Shown here: positions 11,112 through 22,047 of the stretch, in pieces
Numbering within the stretch: the stretch's first letter is position 1
Layout: each line of letters begins with the position of its first letter
Notes under the pieces: model-generated
What the model saw: the letters and a program-made list of their open reading frames with translations, nothing else
Databases searched by the model: none
What the model was told of the DNA's origin: nothing
Translations under genes and position numbers: made by a program
NCBI GenBank assembly: GCA_032622095.1
Contig: CP136061.1
Span: 44,647,797-44,711,796 of the forward strand
Direction of reading: 5' to 3'
Length of the DNA stretch: 64,000 bases
Origin: Siphonodentalium dalli
Lineage: Eukaryota > Mollusca > Scaphopoda > Gadilida > Siphonodentaliidae

Positions 11112-11764
11112 ATCTCGCTTATTCAGCAAAATGAACGTTCCGCCTACTATTCCGTGTTATTCATTAATTTCCACGCTGAGTCGCGGCCATATTGGATTCA
11201 TCCAGCCCTGGTTCCGCGGTTTAAGTCTTACAGGTCAAAGTTCTGGTGTACTTCCATATATGGAACTTTCGAATATTCATGATTCCATATATGAGGCTTT
11301 TAAATATTCATGAATTCCATATATGAATCATGAATATTCAAGAGTTCCATATATGGAATGCACCTCCAGAACTTTGACCTGTAGCATTTAACCGCGGAAA
11401 GGGGGTTGTATGAATCAATTAAATGGCCGCGACTCAGACATCTCGTTGGTGGCTCAGTTTGTGGGGTACATCACCATGCATGTATGGCGCATTAGGCAAA
11501 CATAATTTAAGCCTCCAGCTATTTTGATACGCTGGTTCGAATCCTGACACTTGGTATCGCGCAAATAAAATTACCGCGCGGATTAATACTATTTCGAAAA
11601 GCTGCACATGATACAAACACCATGCAGACATTGCAAAATTATTGCTTTGATCGTTAAAGTTAAATTATTTCAACTTCGTTGTAATATAACGAAAAAAGGC
11701 ACAAAAACAAAGAGGATCATTGGGGGACTATAATTTTCGTCGCCAGTCAATACTGTCGTACATA
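10923..11764. other. Segment present in copy A, absent in copy B
   Basis: Copy B joins TATTGGATCTATTGG directly to ATGTAAGCGTCTCAGCC (30,395-30,415). Copy A has about 840 bp in between, holding most of foldback 1, all of foldback 2 and 320 bp of flank that includes a GGTTCGAATCC box near 11,531. Because copy B retains the left end of foldback 1, a deletion in B fits better than an insertion in A. Confidence 0.75.
11174..11440. mobile_element. Foldback element 2 (copy A only)
   Basis: Same family as 10,899-11,111: CGCTGAGTCGCGGCCATATT on the left and GGCCGCGACTCAGA on the right, with the internal inverted CAGGTCAAAGTTCTGG. The centre holds several TTCCATATATGGAA palindromes and ATTCATGA repeats. 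The whole element is missing from copy B. Confidence 0.7.
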
Positions 11765-12044
11765 CATGTAAGCGTCTCAGCCAACGCCGTGTATATATAC
11801 ATTTTGCATACATTTTTCACCTTCTCTTTGTTAAAAAGGCATAAAGCTGTAGTTTTTTCATGAGTTATAAAAGATCGTCAACTCGTTATGTTGGGATGAA
11901 ACTCGTTTGATACATTAGATCCACAACTTATCTACGACTGGTAAATCAAATTTATCAAACTCGTTTCATAAAATCTTATATCAATGGAGATCATATCTAT
12001 ATATAGCGGTTTCAAGCCTCTGTAAAATGCATGGGTCAACCGGG

Positions 12045-12669
12045 GTATGAGAGTCGGGGTATTAACGATGGTATGAGAGTCGGGGTATTAACGATGGTAT
12101 GAGAGTCGGGGTATTAACGATGGTATGAGAGTCGGTGTATTAACGATGGTATGAGAGTCGGGGTATTAACGATGGTATGAGAGTCGGAGTATTAACGATG
12201 GTATGAGAGTCGGTGTATTAACGATGGTATGAGAGTCGGGGTATTAACGATGGTATGAGAGTCGGGGTATTAACGATGGTATGAGAGTCGGTGTATTAAC
12301 GATGGTATGAGAGTCGGGGTATTAACGATGGTATGAGAGTCGGGGTATTAACGATGGTATGAGAGTCGGTGTATTAACGATGGTATGAGAGTCGGGGTAT
12401 TAACGATGGTATGAGAGTCGGGGTATTAACGATGGTATGAGAGTCGGGGTATTAACGATGGTATGAGAGTCGGAGTATTAACGATGGTATGAGAGTCGGT
12501 GTATTAACGATGGTATGAGAGTCGGTGTATTAACGATGGTATGAGAGTCGGGGTATTAACGATGGTATGAGAGTCGGAGTATTAACGATGGTATGAGAGT
12601 CGGAGTATTAACGATGGTATGAGAGTCGGTGTATTAACGATGGTATGAGAGTCGGGGTATTAACGATGG
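12045..12669. repeat. 26-bp minisatellite, about 24 copies (copy A)
   Basis: Head-to-tail GGTATGAGAGTCGGGGTATT plus AACGAT. One position varies among units (GTCGGGG / GTCGGTG / GTCGGAG). Confidence 0.95.
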
Positions 12670-12699
12670 TAAAGTTATCTTGATTTCGTTTATTGCATA

Positions 12700-12860
12700 C
12701 ATTTGAAAACGCTAAACATCGCATTCAGCCAATACGCACACGATTGGATATCAATGTATACTTAATCGGGGTTCACGATTAGATAGCGATTGATATTAAA
12801 TCGCAATAACACGTGACACGCGAGATTATGCTTGAGTATGGTTATTGACGAAATAACGGA
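12700..12860. repeat. Dispersed core repeat between two minisatellites (copy A)
   Basis: The stretch CATTCAGCCAATACGC ... GGTTCACGATTAGATAGCG ... TTAAATCGCAATAACACG recurs, diverged, twice at 57,230-57,475. Here it separates the 26-bp array from the 47-bp array. Copy B: about 30,830-30,990. Confidence 0.7.
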
Positions 12861-12863
12861 GTT

Positions 12864-13170
12864 GTTTGAAGAAGTGCTTTTAACTAATTTTAAAGAGCGT
12901 TTTTGTGGACGTTTGAAGAAGTGCTTTTAACTAATTTTAAAGAGCGTTTTTGTGGACGTTTGAAGAAGTGCTTTTAACTAATTTTAAAGAGCGTTTTTGT
13001 GGACGTTTGAAGAAGTGCTTTTAACTAATTTTAAAGAGCGTTTTTGTGGACGTTTGAAGAAGTGCTTTTAACTAATTTTAAAGAGCGTTTTTGTGGACGT
13101 TTGAAGAAGTGCTTTTAACTAATTTTAAAGAGCGTTTTTGTGGACGTTTTAAGAAGTGCTTTTAAAATGC
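12864..13170. repeat. 47-bp minisatellite, about 6.5 copies (copy A)
   Basis: The unit starts GTTTGAAGAAGTGCTTTTAA and contains TTTTAAAGAGCG; copies are almost identical. Copy B has 5.5 copies at 30,997-31,255. Confidence 0.95.
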
Positions 13171-15320
13171 AAAAGTCCATGTAGTATTTTATGTACTTAC
13201 CGAGCCATATTCATCTCCAGAACGTGAAAACAGAGGGCAATTACCAGGTTTATTTTTAGACGCTCTTCAAATATATAAATATCTAATTTCTCTCCAAGGA
13301 CAATTTTAACATACGTTTTCTTTGAAATATATTGACTGTAAAGTACTGAAATAAATAAAAGATCGTAAAATGTGCATACAAATATTCTCAGGTTCATGGA
13401 AAGTATGACGCAGAGCATCCGCTGTATGGAACTGTGTCACAATGGTGTCCCACTGACGGATAACCCGCTCATATCAATACTAAATCTCAGTCACATGTGC
13501 CATATGTTTCTTGAACAAAAGACACCAACCAGACGAAAGCTATTAGCGACACAGGTGTACAATTTACTCATTTACAACAAACACAAATGTTAGCAATTTA
13601 CAGAAACATATGGACATTCACTGCCGGGATAGAGATTTCCTTGTGGGATATTTTTGAAATAAAATCGTCGTTTATAACTATTGGTACCGTCCTTCACTGT
13701 ATAATCGTTTGTCTGGTTCTTCGACCACACATCTTGTTCTCTGAATTAAGAGCTGCATCTGATTCTACAATTCCACATATTATAATTCGAGAGTCTCGCA
13801 CAGAAAGGGGCTAAATCAATACCGACAATGAAGGGAGGTACCCCTTTCTGCATGCGACCATTATATACTCTATGTATCCAATGAATTTGCGTCTATGGCA
13901 CATGCAACTGACAAATTTGCGTGGCATTATTGATATCACTCTTTATTATTTTCAGCTTACCAGAAAAAAGGAACATTTTTAAATATTTGCAATTATAATA
14001 ATTCGTATGACACAGACATCGCGAAAAAAAAAAACACAATCATTACTGAGAACGCTCTTTATTATCTACTGCTTGGGGGGGGGGGGGGCGAAAGATTGGA
14101 CGCCCTTTACCGGAGAACAGCATTGGAATGTTTGCTCGCTTGACACAAACACAAACGAGTTAAATCCACTCGGCGGTTTGCGCTCCAAAATACACCTAAT
14201 TATATTCGCTTTTGAAATTTTCCCGGTATCGAAATAAGATCGATAATTACTTAAACTACGTTTCTGCGCGCATTATTTGTCCCAGAAAGACGTATTGAAG
14301 TAATAAAAAATACAACATTGAAGTGTTTCGGTCCCAAACAAACAACAGCCATGTGAACGGCATTGAACAGAAAAGGGCGCTCCTCGTTAGTCTATTCCTG
14401 ATATGGAAGAAATAAAGAGCGTTTCTTTTACTTCTATCCGAATTTTTTTAAAACAACAACTGGAAAATGGTTGTGACGATGGCAAATAAATTTCATAGCA
14501 TATGAAGATGGTATATATCAATATGTCTTGTGTTTATCAACCTATTGTGGACAGGCGAATATATTACACATGTACAGAATGATTCATATTCACTGGTGAT
14601 AACTGTTCAGATTGTAACTTCAACCTATGGCTGTGTGTTGAACTTATTATTATAATATTTCGTAAGGGAGCAACTCGTTAATGAATATTTAGCAAAGAAG
14701 TTGTGCTAATTGCAGGTGATATGCGGAAGAAAGCTGTGAAAAATACATTGTATTGTGGCAACAGTAAAATTGTCAGTCATATATATCTGCAATCTGGTCA
14801 GCATAATTTCTGTCGGTAACATATATATAGACTATATATAGCCGCCAGATAATGTGAAAACCACAAACAAAGGGCGTTTAAAGGCTGCTTATATAAACTG
14901 GTTCAGAATCCGGATCCGGGTTCGCAAAAAAATATTCATTTCTGACGAATGCGTGTCTGAATCCGGAATCCGGGGTTTATCTATAGACCGGATACGAGGG
15001 TGATGGCTGTGCATGCATTCATTCAGGTCATCGTTTGTTTTGAGAGAAGCTCCTCGCCATTATGTTGGGTCTACCATCCGTTTAGTCCACACACGTTGAC
15101 ACCAGGCACATGTATACAACGTAATCCCAGCCACTGGATACATTATTATTGTCGCATGCCGCACGTGGAATACAATAAGCAGGAACTGCTTCAAGTTGTT
15201 ACGTACACGACGTCAAGGATGCACTTCGGGTGATGCACATATAAACTTTACCGGGTTTCCGATCATACTTAGATTACAATAAGGTAGCTACAATATCAAT
15301 GGTATTGTCGCAATCACAGA
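13171..15320. other. No recognisable gene (copy A)
   Basis: Contains two overlapping 73- and 75-codon plus-strand ORFs (13,372-13,814) whose translations are identical in both copies; the first opens with GTG in A and ATG in B. I saw no domain or splice context. A poly-G run at about 14,076-14,089 is shorter in B. Inverted AACGCTCTTTATT motifs at about 14,052 and 14,410 hint at an old foldback. Copy B: 31,256-33,398. Confidence 0.5.
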
Positions 15321-15362
15321 TTAACCCTTTCATTGCGGGAGCTGCGCTGGCGCATCATTAAA
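15321..15362 (+). mobile_element. Solo left end of a piggyBac-like MITE, subfamily II
   Basis: TTAACCCTTTCATTGCGGGA followed by GCTGCGCTGG matches the left end at 4,301. No partner end was found downstream, so this is a truncated copy. Copy B: 33,399-33,440. Confidence 0.5.
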
Positions 15363-15510
15363 GACCCTGAGAAGTTTGGAGTTTGGGATGATACACGGGA
15401 GATTTGAAAGGGCTGACAGCCCTCTCCTACAACCCACTTTTGGATGCTATGATTCCGCTGAAGAGCGTTTATGCATGGGGTTTGTGAGTTTGTAAGTAGA
15501 TTACTATCTG

Positions 15511-15546
15511 CCCATGCACAGTAGATGTTTGCCTACTGTGCATGGG
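15511..15546. other. Perfect 14-bp hairpin
   Basis: CCCATGCACAGTAG, loop ATGTTTGC, CTACTGTGCATGGG. It is conserved in copy B at 33,596-33,631. No flanking features suggest an RNA gene; a precursor-like or recombination-related structure cannot be told apart from chance. Confidence 0.6.
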
Positions 15547-16030
15547 GTGGGATGCTACCGCAGCAAGAAGCAAAGACCCCCTCCATTCCGAACCTGGACC
15601 GGCGATTAAGACTTACCTTGATTCTAAGAGTTTTGTGTGTTGATATATATATTATTTTGAGTTATGGATGGTTGTAATATCGTGTTCTATTTTGTGCTTG
15701 TATATGGACTCCAGTTGCCTTAGTCTGTTGTATTCCGGGCTTGTACTACGGGCTCAACGCTAGGAAAAGGGTGCAATGCCAGCCGGTTGACAAAAGGTCG
15801 GTCGGGGCTCCTCAACTCTTGATGGTGCAATGCCCGCCTTTCACACATGTGCGAGTGGCAGAACCCGTTGACCTGGTTGTGTAATGCGGTCGCGGACTGA
15901 GGAAGCATCTGAGGCCAGACTGGGTCGCTTAGTGTGTTTTCGGAAGGTTTGGAGTGTTAAGTTGTGTTTCCGATTTATCTGTCCCACCCGTCCTCCCATA
16001 GTCACGGGGGTGTGACTAAACACCGCTCGG
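15547..16030. other. No recognisable feature (copy A)
   Basis: Two short minus-strand ORFs only; no motif. GC content is higher than the surroundings. Copy B: 33,632-34,095. Confidence 0.5.
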
Positions 16031-16860
16031 ACCAGTCCGGACCACCCCTGTGGAGTATAGGGGTGATTTTAATGGCAATATATGTGCAGGGGTGTCATTG
16101 AAACCCACTCACGCACGGACAGGGGTCACAGAAGTGTCGCTATTAACCCTCAAAATGCCGGCATCGGCGAATATGTTCGCCGCGAACGAAGCTAACAGCC
16201 CGGACCGCCCCTGTTGTGTCTAGGGGTGATTTTAGTGGCCATATCTGTGTGTGGGTGTCGTCGAAACACACATACACACGGAGGGTGGTCACGGCCCAAC
16301 AGAAGTACCTATATTAACACCTAAAATTGCCAGATTCAGCCAGAATTACAAATGTGTGCCCCCAATAAAAAAAATCACCGACCCCCGTATCGCCCTCGTA
16401 CAGCTAATAAATCCTTACATATATGTTGCGGAACTACCCTCGACTACACTCACGAAGAAACAAGGGCGAATCGCCCACTCAAGCCGGGCAATTAACCCCA
16501 AAAATGCCGCTGTCGTCGAATATGTTTACCGCTAACGAAGCTAACAGCCCGGACCGCCCCTGTTGCGTCTATAGGGGTGATTTTAGTGTCCATATCTGTG
16601 CACTGGTGTCAATGAAACCCACATACGCACGGAGGGTGGTCGCGGTCAAACAGAAGTGCCGAGATTAACCCCATAACTTGTTAGATTCAGCCAGAATTAT
16701 AAAATTGGGGCCTTCAATAAAAAAAACTTACCCCCGTAATGCCCTCGTATTTCAAATAAATTCTTACATATATATTTCGGAACTACACTCACGAAGAAAC
16801 AAAATGGCGGCATTTTGGGGGGTAATTTCCAGGCTGTCTAGTCACACCGGTCACCGGCGC
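16031..16860 (+). repeat. Composite GC-rich dispersed repeat (copy A)
   Basis: Blocks recur at intervals of a few hundred bp: CCCGGACCGCCCCTG, TAGGGGTGATTTTAGTG, ATTAACCCCAAAAATGCCG with ATATGTT and GCTAACAGCC, and CTCGACTACACTCACGAAG. The same blocks appear at 50,035-50,660. The in-frame ORFs repeat with the blocks and look non-coding. Function unknown. Confidence 0.75.
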
Positions 16861-16967
16861 GGGTGAAAGCGTGTATTTGCAAATTTGTATATATATAGGC
16901 AGTTGTTTTGAGAGAGATAATTATTCGACGACTTATACTACGACTACGACAAGCGTTCTCTTATATA

Positions 16968-17625
16968 TCGTCGCCTTACAGTCAAAAGGTCGTAAGTCGG
17001 ATTTTGGACAAAAACGGATTAACTCGTGAAAATACTTTCCCGCTAAAGCTTCGCCTTGTGTCAAAACGTCGTACCTCTAGCTCAATCGGAACCTTGTTTT
17101 TTGTCATGTGGCTATTTTGTCGTATACCGATTTGTGACGTCGTGCTCCAGGCAAAACGTCGTAACTCCTACACACCATAAGCACGTGTGCTACTGTCGCC
17201 GGGAAAAGCTTCAAATTCGGAAGGAATTCAACAAAATTCAACCAAACAGGTATGTTACCTTCTTATAGTACATGCAATGCAGCTTAATGCATAGCATAAT
17301 AGTAGCTACATTCACCAATTAGCAAACGTCGTTAAAAAACATGTTCTCTCTTCCAAATATCGTAATTTAATTCCAAAATTTAGGTTCTGTGACAGTGTCA
17401 GGTAATCATTTCTGGATATTTCCAGTTACGCATTGATAAACACTGGTTCGTGGCGTGCTATAGCGATAATTATGTTAGATACGACATTTTGCATTAACTT
17501 TACTGTTCACCTCATGTCGAGACTTTCGAGATACTGCCTTTTGATGTCTGGTCAGAAAACAGTTTTTTGTCTCTCCTGAAAAGTGACTGAAATCTACTTA
17601 CGACCTTTTGACTGTAAGGCGACGA
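16968..17625. mobile_element. Tc1/mariner-like MITE, copy A-specific insertion
   Basis: Perfect terminal inverted repeat of about 30 bp: TCGTCGCCTTACAGTCAAAA and GGTCGTAAGT on the left, the inverse on the right. Copy B is uninterrupted here (CTTATATATGCGAG), so the insertion is 658 bp and duplicates TA (empty site 35,074-35,075), as for Tc1/mariner. No ORF resembles a transposase. The insert sits in the stem of an older hairpin element. Confidence 0.88.
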
Positions 17626-17679
17626 TATGCGAGTCGACCATAAGTTGCCTCGCATATATACGAGAATTCATTTGCCTGA

Positions 17680-17892
17680 CAATTTTGTTATCATTTGTTA
17701 TAAATGTTTCTTACATTCTTCAACAATTTTTATCATGTTTTATAATTTTTTCTTTTCTTACATTCTGTAACAATTTTCATCATTTTTTATATTTGTTTCT
17801 TACATTCAAGTAACAATTTTTATCATTTTGTCTTATATTCATTAACAATTTTATTATTTAAAAAAAATTCTTACATTCTTTAACAATTGTTT
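17680..17892. repeat. Tandem repeat derived from MITE spacer (copy A)
   Basis: About five degenerate units of TTCTTACATTCTTCAACAAT plus TTTTATCATTTT-type sequence. The reverse complement of this unit is the spacer between the two hairpins of the 18-kb MITE (TTGTTAAAGAATGTAAGAAC). Copy B: 35,140-35,340. Confidence 0.7.
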
Positions 17893-18052
17893 TCGCAAAA
17901 AATCAGGAGGTTGTGTCTATTTAACCATTTATTTTGCCACATGCAGCATTGTTATTATCAAGCAGCTGGATAACGTATATATACATTTTCATTCCTGACC
18001 AATTTTTAGTATTCAACGTCATTGTTACTATACAATGTGGTCTCCATTTTCC

Positions 18053-18452
18053 TTAACCCTTTACCCAACAGAACGGCCCTGTGCCAATGCATTCTCTTAT
18101 ATATGCGAGTCGACCATAGGTCGCCTCGCATATATAAGAGAATGCATTGGCTTAACACATTAACAATTATAAAATTGTTAAAGAATGTAAGAACAAATGG
18201 TAAAAAGTGTTAAAAAAAGATTTTTTTTAGGCCAATGCATTCTCTTATATATGCGAGGCGACCTATGGTCGACTCGCATATATAAGAGAATGCATTGGCA
18301 CAGGGCATAACTGTAACTATCACAATGTGGTCAAGGAGCCGGTTCCAATGATATCCATATTTGTATGGTTCTATTGAGACAGACCGAAGATATTTTAGGC
18401 TGTTGAAGCTTTATTTGGCCGGTTTTGGCCGGTTTGTTGGGTAAAGGGTTAA
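18053..18452. mobile_element. piggyBac-like MITE with two nested hairpins (copy A)
   Basis: TTAA flanks, and an inverted repeat starting CCCTTTACCCAACA and ending TGTTGGGTAAAGGG. The CCC terminus and TTAA duplication fit piggyBac. Inside are two perfect hairpins, each starting CCAATGCATTCTCTTATATA and closed by its inverse, at about 18,078-18,153 and 18,232-18,299. The second hairpin is the reverse complement of the first, so the pair is also one larger palindrome. An AT-rich 75-bp spacer separates them. Element body 392 bp, no coding capacity. Confidence 0.88.
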
Positions 18453-19116
18453 GCCATGGATTTTATGTTTTGCCTAATATTCCTGACATTTTTAGATATG
18501 TCTGGAATTTTATTTTGGGAAGAATGTGATATATGTGATTAATGTGACATATTTTAAGAACAACAAATTAGTTTGAAAATTATTAGACCTGTTTCTAATC
18601 TTTTTGACATGCCAAATCCTTGAAACGTCATTGTTTCCAGGCACCAACGCTTCTGCATGCTGTATTTGTAATTGTCAAGCGAATCAATTGAAACATTGGG
18701 CCGAGATGAGTTCTAGGTCATAAGTACACAACCAATTGCCAGCTGACCACCACATCTTTAGCAAGTGGCCATTTTAGTGGAACAGACTACATAACAATAG
18801 TTGTTTCCATTGGCCTGAACCATTGTGAATTCTTTAATTTCCATATTAATATATGGGGGATGATGTTATATTGTGAAGCGAAATGTTAACTCAACATTGT
18901 TGCACAAATGATGCTCGCTACAGTACATGTATAGAGCCAATGCTATAACCTATATGGCGGTTTGCTTTGCGCGTTTGTCTCGAGGTGAGCTGATTTATAA
19001 CAGTCTGAACATGGGTTCAACATGCGAGACGGAACGAGACTTCTGTTCTCAGAGCAGTACACTGCACTTTCTCCAAAATTGAGTATTGCAACCATTCGAT
19101 TTGTGGCACTGGTGTA
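18453..19116. other. No recognisable feature (copy A)
   Basis: AT-rich sequence between two transposons; no ORF or repeat structure seen. Copy B: 35,898-36,560. Confidence 0.5.
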
Positions 19117-19903
19117 CACTGTAAAATTTAATAACGTTATAACTACGGTAATGCACCGTCAACTTAGTTGCCAGTACAATCCCTGTCGAAATAACAGTGT
19201 ACCGTTGATACATTGTACTGTTGAAGTAAACGGTAGGATACTGTTGAAATAACAGTATACCGTTGATACATTATACTGTTGGAATACACGGTAGGATACT
19301 GTTGAAATAACAGTACACCGTCGATACATTGTACTGTTGGAATCACACATGCAATCTTTCTAAAATTTATTTATGGTACAAAGTAGTAATATAGCTGACT
19401 AGAAGATCCAACAAAAATAATTACTTTGATTCGTTTATTAGTAGAGAAATTAGCGAAAATGTGAAAAGTGATCCGTTATAACTAATACTTATAGAGTGAA
19501 TGACTGCAGTGCAAACCAATTTTACTAGGTGACCTATTTTCGCGGTCGCTATTAAAACATCGCAAGTGGTTAAATAGGGCTTGTTTACACTTTCTTTAGC
19601 CCGTTCGGTAGACCGTTAGTGCTATTTAAACGGCTTGGAACCTGTCCCAAGCTGTTGAAACATATTAAAAAGTAGGCCTACTAAATTATAAAACAAATCT
19701 CCCGCGAATGACGGAGACAGACACTGAGACATCAATTAATGGCGAATTTACCCGAGATGCATTGCGAATCTCACAAGGGAGGTGATCCTATCCATACCTC
19801 GTGTTTGTGCAACGGTACTTGGCCGTCAAAACTAGCAACGGTATAATACCGTAGGCAAACCAACGGTATCATATTGTTAAACCAACAGTGACAAAATACA
19901 GTG
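19117..19903. mobile_element. Tc1/mariner-like MITE, copy A-specific insertion
   Basis: The ends CACTGTA ... TACAGTG are flanked by TA on both sides; copy B has the single TA (36,559-36,560) in otherwise matching sequence, so 787 bp plus one TA were gained. The interior contains three 58-bp tandem units with GAAATAACAGT and ACATTGTACTGTTG (19,188-19,340). Many CAGT/ACTG words resemble the termini, as if the ends had been reiterated. No transposase ORF. Confidence 0.87.
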
Positions 19904-20560
19904 TATACCATTATTTTTACCATATTCCCCATGTAAACGTGTGCGCGGAATCACATTAGGGTTAATTATTTTGTATTTCCAAATGTATATATGTATAATA
20001 AACATTAGCAAAGGGATTGGAGGACAAGTGTGACCCACTGTATAATCTTTTCCCCGAGTCACAGTTAAGACCCCCGTCATCACAAGGGATTGGTTATATA
20101 ATTAATTTTCGTATATATTTATAGTTCTTCTTTGAAGCCTCGTCGGTTATACAACAACCATTCTCTTTCTGGCATGTGTGTCGCAAACCAGAAGCTAGCG
20201 TTTTCCATTTCCTTTAATCCCCGGGGTTACAATTGTTCAATAGAGTCTAGACGGATTTGATCGGTGAAAAACGCCAGACAAGGCCTTTGTCTGGAAAGGT
20301 CGACATTAATTTTAATCGAATGAGAATCCAGTAGATTACAGAATGACTTTTCGTATCACTGGGTTTTTTACTATAGAATTGTCAGCATCGAGTGTCCGTC
20401 TGATCAGGTAGTGCGGCAGCTAATGTCAAACAGGAGTGGCAAACTCATTGAATGCATATATGACGTTGGAAATACAGAGTCATGCCAACAGGGATGTATG
20501 TAGCAAGTGGGTCTTCGATATATATAGGTGTCCTGATTCCATATTTGCACCCCATTTGGG
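19904..20560. other. No recognisable feature (copy A)
   Basis: No coding or repeat structure seen. Copy B: 36,561-37,220. Confidence 0.5.
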
Positions 20561-20900
20561 TCGGAACTTTTTCAACTGGTACCTAAGGTCTCCAACTATT
20601 ATAGAAATAGTTTCAACCAGCCAACCCCCACCCCCCCCCCCCCCCCCCACCCCCCACCCCGCCCACATAAACACAGTATGGTTGGAATGTTCCAACTGAT
20701 AGCAAGTTCAATCCAAACATATTACACCTTTGGTATGAAAACAACAAATTCCGCACCGTATACCGGTTATAAAATCAAACTGTTGGAACATGTTCAACCT
20801 ATTTTGTTTTTGCTTAGATTGCGCCAGGCGTGGATTTTCCAACTGTTGAAGATTTTGACCAAAGATAAGGGGTGAGACACACATCAAACCACCCCTGTCG
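20560..20900. mobile_element. Decayed repeat with TCCAACTG words (copy A)
   Basis: Repeated CCAACTG/CAGTTGG words and the end GGGGTGAGACACACATCAAACC. This end is the inverse of GGTTTGGTGTGTCTTGCCTC at about 25,050 and 41,187. It includes a poly-C run (20,629-20,655), shorter in copy B. The family is uncertain. Copy B: 37,220-37,530. Confidence 0.4.
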
Positions 20901-21186
20901 CAACGTCCCTGAATGTCCGTTTTTACAGAGGCGTGGTTATGTATATAGTCAAAGCATGAAGGCATAAACGGTCGAAGACTGAAGTCTGAATATTTACTGG
21001 TATTGGTTATTCATTGTTTTCGCCGGATAAGGCCTTTATAGAAGTTGGATACAGTGCATGGAAGTACACGATGGACGACCAAATACTCTACATATATCAT
21101 ATAACGAAACGAACCCGTGTCTGATTAGCGGGACATCACGCAGATCACGTACCTGCATGTGTGGAATAAGGCATTGAGAGTTCGAC

Positions 21187-21721
21187 TTAAAGGGATACTG
21201 TACTCAAGTGTTATTGTTGGTTTCTATAGTCTCTGAGACGTAGAATAAGGTAACCAGATTTCCATTATTTGAATGTCTGTTGAGTACGAAGTAATGTTAC
21301 GGATGGCAGATTAGGCGACTAATATTTGGACAGTTTTCAAGCAAATGTATCAAATAAATGTTATTTTATATGCATACTAGTCCCATATACTCATTTAAGT
21401 TATTGTATAGTCAATAATCAGTGAGTGTCTTGAGTTTACGCCCCGTATCAACGATCATGCGTGCCACGCGTTGCCCAATCCACTATCCGTGAATTATTTT
21501 GTATTACGTCTTGTACCCGGAATTTCGTAATTTAATTCATGGCTCCAGCCATAAATTCAATTTATATCAAATTATTAACTTTAATTTTAAGATAAAATAT
21601 TAACCTGAACGTTTAAAGAATACATCTTCGACTCAAATTACTTAGTTTTCTATATATTATCGATATTAGATCGTTGTTATCACTGGGAATTTATTGAAAA
21701 TGGCATACAGTACCCCTTTAA
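21187..21721. mobile_element. TTAA-flanked MITE (T2/Kolobok-like), copy A
   Basis: Left TTAA-AGGGATACTGTA, right TACAGTACCCCT-TTAA. The termini resemble those at 10,251 but the interior is unrelated. Non-autonomous, 535 bp with flanks. Confidence 0.72.
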
Positions 21722-22047
21722 TTATTGGTGTCTTAGTATCTATCATTTGAACGCCATTTGTGTCTGTCCCTTTTAAACGGAAAAAACACCACATCTTGGG
21801 CTCATTAACCTCATGAAGAAACATTTCCCACATTCCGAAAGCGTGGCCGTAAATGAATAACTTGTAAAAAAAATTTACCCTAACGATACTCCAAATATAT
21901 GCAATTCAATTTGTCATATATTATCCGCAGATTATTCTCGGCACGCGATGAGCATCTCGTATATAATTAGTTAATAATAACCAATGAATGTATGCATGTA
22001 TAGATGAGACGACCCTTTGCACAATCATACAGCTCTCTGTAGTTATA
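21722..22047. other. No recognisable feature (copy A)
   Basis: AT-rich; nothing seen. Copy B: 38,304-38,635. Confidence 0.5.

Noticed and set aside
13372-13814. Two overlapping ORFs identical between the two copies, considered as a conserved exon
   Set aside because: Other plainly non-coding stretches (about 7,960-8,550) are equally invariant, the first ORF starts with GTG in copy A, and no splice context or domain is visible.
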